Assembly: GCF_001642475.1 (NCBI RefSeq)
Contig: NW_019174128.1
Coordinates: 1-26,316, forward strand
DNA: 26,316 nt
Reading direction: 5' to 3'
Origin: Fonsecaea monophora
Taxonomy: Eukaryota > Ascomycota > Eurotiomycetes > Chaetothyriales > Herpotrichiellaceae
Shown here: positions 9,027 to 18,040 of the stretch, one piece after another
How the letters are laid out: every line of letters starts with the position of its first letter
Position numbering within the stretch: the stretch's first letter is position 1
Translations under genes and position numbers: made by a program
Notes under the pieces: generated by a model
What the model was told of the DNA's origin: nothing
Databases searched by the model: none
Seen by the model: only the letters and a program-made list of their open reading frames with translations

Positions 9027-10661
9027 ATGTTTGCGATGCTGACGGGCACGGTACGCAAAAGGCCGTCGTCCAGCATCCTTTTGATTCTTTTGTTGCCGTT
9101 GCTCACGCTCGTCTATTTCCGCTATGTCGTCGTCGAACAACACAAGACCGAGCGCCTCGTCACCGACCTGCACACCTACGTGGCCGAGTACCCCCTCGAT
9201 GTCGCGCTGCCAGACTTCGCCTCGGTGGCCAACCAAGTGGCGGCTCTATCGCAGCTCGCGGGGCTCTACATGCGGGAACAGACGCTCGATCGCAGCCGTC
9301 TGAAGGATTCCCTGGTCCACCTCTTCCCCTGGTGGAACGAGGACAAATTGGCCTATGTGCCGTGGAAACACTCGTCCAGCAAACAGTCGAAACCCTGGTC
9401 CAAGGACAAGAAGAAGCCGGAGCTGAAGACGGGGATCGTCGTCTGCGTCGGCGACGGCAACGTCGAAGACGCCCTCTTCCTGATCACCAACCTGAAAAAG
9501 GTGCTCAAGAACGAACTGCCCATCGAGATCGCCTACGCCGGCGACTCCGACCTGTCGCCGCACACGCGGACATTCCTCCGCGCGACCAGCAAGGACATAC
9601 AGTTCCTCGACCTCACCAAGATCTTTGACAACTCCCTCATCGGGCTCAAAGGGTGGGCGACCAAACCGTTCGCCCTCATCGCCAGTAAATTCCCACGGAC
9701 GATCCTCGTCGACGCCGACGCCGTCTTCTTCTCGAACCCGGAGCGGGCGTGGACCGACTACGAGGGCCTGCAGGAGACGGGGACGCTCTTCTTCCACGAC
9801 CGCGCCGTGACGATGGACCACAGCGAAAACCGGCGGCGGTTCGTGGCGGAGCAGCTCGTGCGCGCGGGGCGGCAGCCGTCGCAGCGGCTCAACAGCAGCT
9901 CGCTCTTCTACAAGGGGTACATCGGCGAGGAGGCTGACTCGGCCGTCGTCTACTTTGACAAGTCGCGGCCGGAGCTGTACGTGACGGCGCTGTTCGCGGC
10001 GTGGATGAACGTGCAGGACGTCCGCGACGCCATCACCTGGGACACCTTCTGGGGGGACAAGGAGTCGTACTGGCTGGCGGCGGAGCTGACGGGGGTGCCC
10101 TACGCCTTTGAGCCGTGGTACGCGGCCCGCTTCTCCGAGGCCCTGAGCACGTCCGAGGCCGTCGTGTTCAAGACGCCGCGCATCTGCTCGCCGCACATGG
10201 TGCACTCGGACGCCGACGACGACGAGCCCTTTTGGACAAACATGGGCATCTGGCAGAACAAGGAGGACAAGTCGCTCGGCTTCGCCAACTGGACCCACTG
10301 GTACCTGGGCGACCCGATCGACCAGACCATCCGCACCACCGCCGCCGCGAACCTGACCCAGGTGCCTCTCGAGCTGGACCTCGATCTCGATCTCGAGGGT
10401 GACGGCGACGGCGACGGCGACCCGGACCGCGTCTCCAACGCCACCCTCGCCCAACCCGCCAACGAGACCCAAGTCCTCGCCACCCAAGCCTCCTGGAACT
10501 GGCGCGACTGGACCGAAGACGCCCGCGGCTGTCCCCAGCACGACGAATCGCGCTGGCGGCCCCTGAGCCGCGAGTTCCTCGAGCGCCTGCAGTCCATCAT
10601 CACCGAGGCCGAGCACATCCGCTACGCCTGGACGAGAAAGAAGATAGAGATGAATAATTGA
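9027..10661 (+). CDS. MNN1-type alpha-mannosyltransferase (GT71)
   Basis: A single exon of 544 residues starting at the ATG at 9027 (CAACCATGT). The frame is open to about 8973 but has no earlier ATG. A type II anchor lies at about 15-32 (SSSILLILLLPLLTLVYFRY), then a stem. The catalytic domain starts near 135 with TGIVVCVGDGNVEDALFLI, continues with LPIEIAYAGDSDLS and reaches the metal-binding VDADAVFFSNPE block (228-238). LFFHDRAV and VVYFDKSRPE follow, then a WDTFWGDKESYW segment. This order is that of the Mannosyl_trans3 family, Golgi enzymes adding alpha-1,3-mannose caps to N-, O- or other glycans. The C-terminal third includes an Asp/Leu and Asp/Gly low-complexity run (about 433-450) and several N-glycosylation sequons. 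The gene is markedly richer in G+C at third positions than its neighbours. It is convergent with the BMT gene. Confidence 0.88.
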   Translation: MFAMLTGTVRKRPSSSILLILLLPLLTLVYFRYVVVEQHKTERLVTDLHTYVAEYPLDVALPDFASVANQVAALSQLAGLYMREQTLDRSRLKDSLVHLFPWWNEDKLAYVPWKHSSSKQSKPWSKDKKKPELKTGIVVCVGDGNVEDALFLITNLKKVLKNELPIEIAYAGDSDLSPHTRTFLRATSKDIQFLDLTKIFDNSLIGLKGWATKPFALIASKFPRTILVDADAVFFSNPERAWTDYEGLQETGTLFFHDRAVTMDHSENRRRFVAEQLVRAGRQPSQRLNSSSLFYKGYIGEEADSAVVYFDKSRPELYVTALFAAWMNVQDVRDAITWDTFWGDKESYWLAAELTGVPYAFEPWYAARFSEALSTSEAVVFKTPRICSPHMVHSDADDDEPFWTNMGIWQNKEDKSLGFANWTHWYLGDPIDQTIRTTAAANLTQVPLELDLDLDLEGDGDGDGDPDRVSNATLAQPANETQVLATQASWNWRDWTEDARGCPQHDESRWRPLSREFLERLQSIITEAEHIRYAWTRKKIEMNN

Positions 10662-12099
10662 CCCCCTTGCCTTTTTTCACTTTTCTCTTTTCTTTTGAGC
10701 TTGACATCGATCCCCCTTTCTCTTGAGCCTGCTTTCAAAATCTCATGAATTTTTTGAGCGTCTTAGGTTTGGGTTCGGGTTTTTTGGAGTTTGGGTTTGG
10801 GACTTTTGTGACATCGGGGGATCTTGGTCTTTGGGGTTTTGGGACAATCATGTTAAAACCCCGTTCGAAGAGGGTTGTTTTGGGTGTTGAAGGTATCGGG
10901 GAGTTTCTTGGGAAATGATCTCCAGATATAGAGAGAGAGTTAAAGAGTAAGAGATTTACTCGGGTATATAGAGACGAGGCAGACGGGATATCTGGGTGGG
11001 ATTTCTCATGTCGTTCGTCGGAGATGACGAAAATATATATAGTCTTTTATGTTCCCTCTCCCCCTTTCCTCTTCTTTTCTCTTCTTCGTCGTCCTCTTCG
11101 CCTCGGAATCTGTGGGTGTTGGTCTCGCAATCACCTATTCCGTGTTTACGACTTATAGGAGTAGGATTTGCCTCGTTTGGTAGCGGCATCTGAGTAGACT
11201 CCTTTCATTTCCACACGTGTGATTCTGTCCCTTCTGTGCATCTGAATTCATGGTAATTGGCTTACAGTTCTGTCTCGACAGATATTCAGTAGAGAAAAAG
11301 ACATAAACACAGACAGTAATGAAGCTAGCTCAGACTGACCATCTTGGCCGTCTTCACGACTGGGCCTCGATCTGCCCATTTCCTCTCTAGCTAGATATCT
11401 ATCGGTCGTACTTGTGTACCTTCATACATACATAGTCCGTAGGGTACATGAGCTAGAAACCCCTTCAGCAGGGATGTGATCGAGATTCATCCTCCCTCCC
11501 CTGTTGGCTTCTTCACGTGCCAGTCTTCTAGATATAATATATATCATAATGGATATCAGTCCCGTAAACCAGGAAAAGCCCGCCATCTAGATTTGATTCC
11601 CGTCATTAGAAAATCGCTGCCTGCCTTCGTCATGAGGGGGAAAATAAGTAAAAAATAAACATGACATTATTCTTGAACCCTCGAGACTGCCCTCCTTGGG
11701 CGCGTGGGTCATGATGCTTCCTGAGGGACACTCTTATTTCTTGGTTGTCGCCTCTTTTGGCATGGGAGAGCCACCGAAATAAAAGGTGGAAAATTTGGGA
11801 AAAAGATTATTGTTGTCGAAAATCCCTGTGATTTCGGCCCGTGGTGTTTCTCTCTTTATACACACAAAAGAATACCGGGTAGTGTTGGAGTAGTTTCGTA
11901 ACGGGACAGTCGCATATGACTTGCACAGGGGAGAGAGTGTGTTTTCGTGTATATTAGCGTGTGTGGTCTTTTCTCCATGTATTCCAACGGTGGGATTTGC
12001 GAGTCAAGATTGCCGTCTGTCATTCCTTCAGAGGGGCATTGACCAAAACTTTCAAGGGCCAGCAAAGAACACGATATTCTGTCAATTTCTCGTGTCTCC
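10662..12099. other. Convergent intergenic region between GT71 and BMT genes
   Basis: About 1.44 kb holding both 3' UTRs. A G/T-rich stretch with repeated TTTGGG and GGGTT units lies at 10760-10856 just after the GT71 gene. A palindromic CACACGTGTG lies at 11212-11221. Short open frames (for example 10996-11193 +, 11856-12143 -) have no recognisable product. No RNA gene is seen. Confidence 0.6.
10760..10856 (+). repeat. G/T-rich, telomere-like degenerate tract
   Basis: Irregular units TTAGG, TTTGGG, TTCGGG and GGGGTTTTGGG are spread over about 100 bp in the presumed 3' UTR of the GT71 gene. They could fold as G-quadruplex in DNA or mRNA. They are too irregular to call a telomeric array. Confidence 0.4.
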
Positions 12100-13839
12100 T
12101 CATATGACTGCTCCGGCCTTCCAGTCCCATTTGCCGTTTTCATACGAGAGCTCTTCCTTGGACAGTCCCTTGAAGGGAGCCGCGATAATCTCCGAGTAGT
12201 ACGAGGCCACCTCCATGGTACAGTCGAGGACGTCCTTGCTGACGGCCGTGTACCGTAGATCCCACTCGGTCTTGTTCCGGGTGGACATGTCGGCGAGGAA
12301 GACGCCGTCTAGATGGGCGACGTGGGGCAGCTGGCTGACGAACTTGGAGAGGCTCGCCAGCTGCATGATCTGGACGGTCGAGTCGGCCACCGAGAGGGTC
12401 AGTGTCAGGACGTCGTGCTTGGGCCGACGATCCCACCTGGCGATACTGTTGGCGATGACGATCTTGCCCTCGCCACACGGATCACCAATAGCCTCGGGCG
12501 TCATGGCCGCTGTGCCAAAGTCAATGGGCCCGGACATGAAGCTGAGGTAGAAGTGGTCGCCGTGCGCCGTCATGATCATCAGCTCGGGCCGGTACATGGC
12601 CAAGTCGTCGGTGCACCCGATGTTGATGTGAGACCTGGGGAAGCCGACCCATGCGTGGAGGTTGGAGCGTGTTTCCAGCTGCAGCGGCACCATGTTGGTC
12701 CCGCCCGTCATGCGCCCGTTCGCATTGAGGCCCGATCCTTTCAGCGCATCGGGAACTTTCTGCTCGTAGACAAAATGGCACCAGCCGTTGAGGGTGTGGC
12801 ATTTGAGTACCCTCAGCGGGTTGAAGTCGTAGATGAAATGGATATAGTGGCTGGGCCACTTGTAGTGTCCTGGCGAGATGGGCTCGTGCTCGTTGATGAA
12901 GAAGGGGGCCCAGTTCTTTTCCGCGTGCGCCCTCTCGGTCTGACCCGTGATGGTCAGGACGGTGGTGTCGTTGGAAAAGGGCCGGAAGATGTACATGGCG
13001 CGGTCTCCGGTTTTGAGGTCATAGAGCATGTTGAAGGTCACAATGGGCTCAGCATCATCCACCCCCTCCTCGAGAATCACACGAGGGTCTTCAGGGCCAA
13101 AATACCGGTCACCCTGCTTGAAGGGCGCGGGGATGTTGAACACGGTGGGGAATTTGATCTCTTCGCTCTGCCACTGGATGGTATAGTTCTTCAGCTCGTT
13201 CCAGTTTTCGTCGTGGAGTTGGCCCGCCAGAAAACTAATCACAGGCTTGTGTCGGAGCCCGTTGTCGTAGAAGATGACTCTGGTCACGGTCAAGAAGACC
13301 TGGAACTTCTCGATCCACACACTCGACCCTGATAACCTCGCCCAGGTTTTGGCCACCATATGGCGGAATGTCAAGCCCTTCTCTTGTTGGGAATAGTCAA
13401 TCATTGGGTGGCCGGCCAGCGATCGTGCAATGTGCTCCAAGTCATCTTCGAGGTACAAGCTCGTGTGCACCTGTAGTTCTCCTTCATGTCTGAGGTCTTC
13501 GCAAGTGCGACTTGCGAGGTCTCCGGTGTTGACGAAGCCGGTTATGGGGATCGACTGAAAGCCGTTCTGATCAAGGTAGGTCTGCTGGCGGAGCGCATGA
13601 GGCAATCGAGTCTGTAGTGTAAGAGTTAGCCAGAGAACATGAGCCACCTTGTTTGGTTGTATGCCGCATACCTGGAGGGGTTTTACGTCGAGTGCCCCTA
13701 GGAAGAAGCGTAGACACAGTATCCCGCACAAGACTGCAATGATTCTGACTTTGCGACTTGTCCACGGGATCTTCCCAGGCATAGCATACTGTTGCAGGGT
13801 TTCGAGCTTCATCTTGACCGAAGAGGTGGTGGATTGCAT
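12100..13839 (-). CDS. BMT-type beta-mannosyltransferase (GT91)
   Basis: Two exons, 13839-13672 (56 codons) and 13611-12100, give 559 residues. The 60-bp intron is stop-free and a multiple of three, so an unspliced product would have 579. A type II anchor lies at about 31-51 (VRIIAVLCGILCLRFFLGAL). The lumenal domain shows the family blocks LYLEDDLEHIARSL, ITGFVNTGDLASRTCEDLRH, YFGPEDPRVIL, GGTNMVPLQL, WVGFPRSHINIGC, MYRPELMIM and HFYLSFMSGPIDFG. These fit the Candida/Pichia BMT (WRY) beta-mannosyltransferases that cap cell-wall mannan or phospholipomannan with beta-1,2-mannose. Linkage specificity in a filamentous fungus cannot be told from sequence. The divergent partner is the acyltransferase gene, with 1.37 kb of shared upstream DNA. 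Confidence 0.86.
   Translation of the reverse strand: MQSTTSSVKMKLETLQQYAMPGKIPWTSRKVRIIAVLCGILCLRFFLGALDVKPLQVCGIQPNKVAHVLWLTLTLQTRLPHALRQQTYLDQNGFQSIPITGFVNTGDLASRTCEDLRHEGELQVHTSLYLEDDLEHIARSLAGHPMIDYSQQEKGLTFRHMVAKTWARLSGSSVWIEKFQVFLTVTRVIFYDNGLRHKPVISFLAGQLHDENWNELKNYTIQWQSEEIKFPTVFNIPAPFKQGDRYFGPEDPRVILEEGVDDAEPIVTFNMLYDLKTGDRAMYIFRPFSNDTTVLTITGQTERAHAEKNWAPFFINEHEPISPGHYKWPSHYIHFIYDFNPLRVLKCHTLNGWCHFVYEQKVPDALKGSGLNANGRMTGGTNMVPLQLETRSNLHAWVGFPRSHINIGCTDDLAMYRPELMIMTAHGDHFYLSFMSGPIDFGTAAMTPEAIGDPCGEGKIVIANSIARWDRRPKHDVLTLTLSVADSTVQIMQLASLSKFVSQLPHVAHLDGVFLADMSTRNKTEWDLRYTAVSKDVLDCTMEVASYYSEIIAAPFKGLSKEELSYENGKWDWKAGAVI
13612..13671 (-). other. Stop-free 60-bp intron of the BMT gene
   Basis: Donor CCAG|GTATGC, branch GGCTAAC and acceptor ACTACAG|AC are all good. 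Length is 20 codons with no stop, so retention would insert 20 residues directly after the membrane anchor. Splicing is favoured by the three consensus signals. Confidence 0.75.
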
Positions 13840-15213
13840 ATCGAGAAAGTGACAGTCGACCAGGCCCGTGACTTTGACCTCATATTCGCAACATGGTAAG
13901 TATGGGGAAGAACTAAGAGGAGTAGTCGTCCAATGTCAAATATTCAATATTCAGGACATGGTGGGATAAACACAAAGGCAAATAATGCCACTCGAGGCGC
14001 CTTTTTTTTCCCCCCTGAGGTGAGTTAGGTGAGTTTGACAGCGTGACAGCCCACCGCCGCGAAGAGCCAGTACGGGGGAGGTAGTGAGATCCGCCAGCGG
14101 ATCTGTTGAGATATGGACGACGCGATAAGGCCCGAGCTACTACGACTACTACGGAGGACAAACAGTCGTGCATGTCATCCGTGGAGACATGGAACCAGCC
14201 ATTCTTGGGTCTTGAGCGTCAAACTGACCAGAGTCCCTTGCAAGACATTCTTTTGGGGGGGGATTAGGGGCTTTTGCTAGGCGAGCTGAAGGGTGTGGGC
14301 GTTTGCAATTTCGGATTGAAGAAGCGGGTCTCTTGTATCATTGTAGGTACCGAGTCAAGGGAAGAACAGGTGGTGTACGTACAAGTACGAATACATGTAT
14401 TGAGTATTTTTCAGGGGCTTTCTGACTGGGCAGGTTTACCGAGTATGAAATCTTCCATCAGCCACTAAATTATGGCGACATGATAACCGCCACCAAAAGT
14501 CTAGAGCCCAAACTGGCCCCCAGTGTCAGGAATTCTTCTTCACTGGTACGAATAGACAGCCAAGATGCGTTGAAATAAGGACATGGCTATCCTACTGGTG
14601 AAAGTGAGTATCTCGTATATTATTATTAGAAACTCCAAATGGGCATTAGGATCGAGAACTTCATGACATCAGCTTGGGACTGTCAGTCTGTCACATGCAT
14701 CAACTTCCCAAGCATCGATCGTGCCTTCCAAAGTGGGTTCTTGCCCGTGTATCAAATCCCACAAACGATTGGCAGTCACATTCTCTCTCTAGGCACACCA
14801 GATAGGCAGGCAGGGCAGGGCCTGTCCATCCGCGGCGCTCCGTCCGGGTACCTGACGATCATGCCAGAATGGTCATGGCACAGAGAGATACGGCGTCAGC
14901 AATAGTTACGGAAGCCGTGGCCAATCCTTGCATGTTTTTTGATAGTCAGTCGTAAGTCATCAGTCATCAATCACGGACAAGATGTTGGAAAGAGGAGGGG
15001 ACTTGAAACTCCACCTCTCTTGCTCACCATTCACCATGATCATTCTCGATTTATCCTCCAGCCAAGAAAAGTCCAAGCACCAAGCAAACAGTTCAGGGGC
15101 ATGTGGGACGCCATCCTTCCCGCACGCTATACTAGTTTTACTCTTACTTACCCAATACTCGCTGACGACTTCAGAAGTACTCGGATGGTCTCGAGACGCA
15201 CCTCGCCGATATC
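13840..15213. other. Divergent promoter region shared by BMT and acyltransferase genes
   Basis: About 1.37 kb between divergent start codons, with no supported gene. It contains a 16-bp inverted repeat with CCGN4CGG core at 14088-14103, a run of G at 14252-14260 and a GTACGTACAAGTAC-like segment at about 14375. Short frames at 14639-14905 and 14939-15217 (+) have no recognised product. Confidence 0.6.
14088..14103. promoter_or_regulatory. Inverted repeat GATCCGC-CA-GCGGATC (CCGN4CGG), candidate Zn2Cys6 site
   Basis: Seven-base perfect arms flank CA. The core CCGCCAGCGG is CCG-N4-CGG, the spacing known for Leu3-type Zn2Cys6 dimers. It lies about 250 bp upstream of the BMT start and 1.1 kb upstream of the acyltransferase start. 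Binding is inferred. Confidence 0.4.
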
Positions 15214-16951
15214 ATGACTGAAGGTGGCGGCGAGGGCTTTTCCAATGCTCGATCCATGAACAACGAACGCTCAAACTTTGCAGTCCTCAGAAATGGCGGT
15301 AAGATCAGACTTTTTGTATCTAGTATAGGGCTGGTCGAGTACTAACCTCTGTCCGGTTCATGTAGCTCAACCCTTTACCACAGCGCTTCACAGACTTCTG
15401 CTATGGCTGACCCCGAGTTTTGCCTCGAGGTCCAAATCCGTAAAGGCATCAACCTCGACTCCAGCCGACAAGATTTCTGCCCTGGATGGCCTTCGAGGAA
15501 TCGCCTGTCTCATTGTCTTGCACGAGCATTGGACCTGTGCCGTTGATGATCCTTGGCGACCGTATGCTATGCCCAAACTCGCGACTGGCTTCATGTGGAT
15601 GCCTTTTGTCATGCTCTTGTGGGCTGGAGAGGCCATGGTGAACCTGTTCTTCGTCATCTCAGGCTATGTCCTCTCTTACAAACCCCTGGGCCTGTTGTAC
15701 TCGTCCAACCCTCAAATGATGTACGAATGCATTGCCTCGTCGGTCTTCCGGCGAGCATTCCGCCTCATGCTTCCCACAATGGCGGCCGTGGTCATGATTG
15801 CGACTCTCACCCAACTGCGAGCCTTCGAACCTGCCAGGTACGTCTTCAACGACATCAATACCGCGCAAATGGAGGCGTTTGACGCAAGAAACAACGTCAC
15901 TCAAATGATCGAGGATGGTCTCTTCGTAGACAATCCACGGCCCCGTCTAATGCGCGAAGATCCTCCACCCTTGTCAGAGACCTTTGCGGCACAGCTTTCA
16001 GATGTGGTGACTGAATTCTACATGCTCGCCAAAGGCTCAGTGCCTGGGGAGCCTAGCCAGCATGATTACTTTGTCTACGACGCACATATCTGGACTATTC
16101 CCGTGGAGCTGAAGTCGAGTTTGGCCATTTTCGTCCTCTTGATGGGAACCTCGATGCTCACCAGCGGATGGCGGCTCTTCTTTCACAGCGTTGTCGCAGG
16201 GTTCTGTGCCGTGCAGGAATATCGTAGCATCTGTCTGTTTGTTGGGGGGATGATCATCGCTGAGCTTGATCTTATACGGAAGCATCTGGGACGTCCAGGC
16301 CCGTCGCAAAGACAGGGCCCCATCCTCGGACATCAGTCGCCGTCATCATCGTCAGCGCCGTCGCCTGACAAGATCTTCGGATGGCTTCAGTATCAGGATG
16401 TGGCATCGGCTGCTTGGGGTCTTTGCTTCGTCTTCGGCCTGTATATTCTATCCATTCCACTCCTCGAGCCCGTCACAATACCACCATATGTGCATCTGGC
16501 TCGTCTGCTCCCGGCATACATCGCCGACAAGAACAGGCTTATCCGACTTGTCGGCGCGGTCGTCACGACATGGGCGTGCGTCAATTCTGATATCGCCTCG
16601 CCCATCTTTCTCAACAAAGTCGCCCAGTATCTGGGCCGGATATCCTTTGCCCTGTACCTCACGCACGGTATGCTCATCCGCTCGCTAGGGTACGTGGTCA
16701 TCGGGAGACTGCGGTCTCTCACGGGTGCGTACGTCCGCGAGGACACGTCGCTTGCCCAGTTTGTGTTTATATGGTTGTTTGGCTATCTCCTGATGCTGCC
16801 GTTTTTCCTCTGCGTTGCCGACCTGTTTTGGCGATCTGTCGATGGACCCTCAGTCAAACTGGCCCGGGACATTGAACGGCGGCTGAGGAGGCAACAGCAT
16901 CGCCAGCAGCAACACCAGCAGGACTGGTGGCCGCGGAACAAGGTACCTTGA
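15214..16951 (+). CDS. Acyltransferase-3 family (OafA-like) integral-membrane acyltransferase
   Basis: Two exons, 15214-15298 and 15366-16951, give about 556 residues. The 67-bp intron has donor GGCG|GTAAGA, a perfect TACTAAC branch point and acceptor TGTAG. The first exon (MTEGGGEGFSNARSMNN) is soluble and hydrophilic. The acyltransferase-3 signature starts at about 64 with KISALDGLRGIACLIVLHEH, where Arg72 and His83 match the conserved Arg/His pair of TM1. It continues with NLFFVISGYVLSYKPLGLL, FRRAFRLMLPTMAAVVM, DAHIWTIPVELKSSL and GRISFALYLTHGMLIRSLGYVV. About ten hydrophobic segments are seen; the tail is Gln/His-rich. The family transfers acetyl or other acyl groups to sugars, lipids or metabolites across membranes. 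Next to four glycosyltransferases, glycan O-acylation is the natural guess, but fungal members are poorly characterised. Confidence 0.87.
15299..15365 (+). other. Intron 1 of the acyltransferase gene
   Basis: The donor is GTAAGA, the branch point TACTAAC and the acceptor TGTAG. Splicing forms an Ala codon across the junction (phase 1) and opens the frame into LHRLLLWLTPSF and the conserved DGLRG block. Confidence 0.8.
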
Positions 16952-17500
16952 TGGTTGGTAGCTGTCATCATCGTCGCTGGGAGACGAAGAAAAAGTGCTA
17001 TTAGAGTCGCGGTGTTCTGGTATTTGTAGCCTACACACCCTTTTTTATCCTTACTCGGGAACGAGAATGACAATCATTAGAACATGGCGTATGGCTTCCG
17101 AATATGAGATCCAGTGTGGGCACTGGACGGATGATACAGGAGTATATGAAATGCGATCCTCGCGAATGACAAGACGAGACAATCGTCTTCGTTTGAGGCG
17201 GATTTCTGGTCGTGATAATTGGCCCTTTGTCTGTGTGTGTCCATCTGTATCCGTACGCGTATCCAGTCGTGTCTAGAGGTCCATACCATATTAAAGAATA
17301 AATGCTCAGAAGTTGTGATCGAACACGTTCTTCGCGCTACATGCGTACCTATCTACATATCTGCCCACCTACCAGCCTAGATACGTAGGTACTGTACATA
17401 GCTACATGTGTATCACGGTCGCAGTATCTACTGACTCTAGCCTGTAGACGCCTATCAGGTATCTGTCTACATGTACATTGGTAGTCGGGTCTTTGCGCCT

Positions 17501-17524
17501 TTGTGTCCTTGTGTCCTTGTGTCT
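17501..17524. repeat. Three tandem TTGTGTCC units
   Basis: Two perfect copies and a third differing in its last base. Non-coding, no known function. Confidence 0.8.
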
Positions 17525-17924
17525 CCGATGTGTGTTTCGCGGTATATACTCAGTGCGTGGAATATGTAGTATGTGGGCTAGGTAGGTAGGTACGTGACAT
17601 TCTGAATGAATGACTGGCTGACTGACTGATTATATCTACAGTATATCCTATGTCCTCGGAACCTAGGTTTGTAATATATACTGGTACTTCTTGTGTCCAG
17701 AGCACACCATCCACCCCCGCCACCACCAATACCATCACCATCACCACGACGTACAAATACAATATATACCTCGTCCATTTATTTATTCGAGGCATCCCTC
17801 CCGCATTGAAGATTCCCTCCATGTGACGGCGGCGGTGGTGGTAGTACGGTGACTTTATTGTGTTGAGGCTGAGGAAGTTAATTTTACTTTGTTTTTATTT
17901 TTATAATTTTATCATTTTCCAACA

Positions 17925-18040
17925 AACTCGACACTCAGCAATTCGACGGATAATACTTGACGGTCGACACTTGATATTTGATACCCGGCATTTGAACGTG
18001 GTAGTTGATACTCGATACTCGACACTCGATGCTTGGAGCT
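17925..18040. repeat. Degenerate TCGAYACTYGATA repeats
   Basis: Units such as CTCGACACTC, GTCGACACTTGATA, TTGATACTCGATACTCG and ACACTCGATGC recur roughly every 10-25 bp. No protein frame runs through them. They may be a decayed tandem repeat or a cluster of short binding sites. Confidence 0.5.

Noticed and set aside
9246..10616. Stop-free 456-codon frame on the minus strand opposite the GT71 gene
   Set aside because: It mirrors the GC-rich codon pattern of the real gene, gives a Val/Gly/Leu/Arg-rich product with no domain, and the plus strand carries a clear GT71 protein.
12313..13332. Stop-free 339-codon plus-strand frame opposite the BMT gene
   Set aside because: Antisense shadow; composition is Val/Glu/His/Gly-rich without any domain, while the minus strand matches GT91 throughout.
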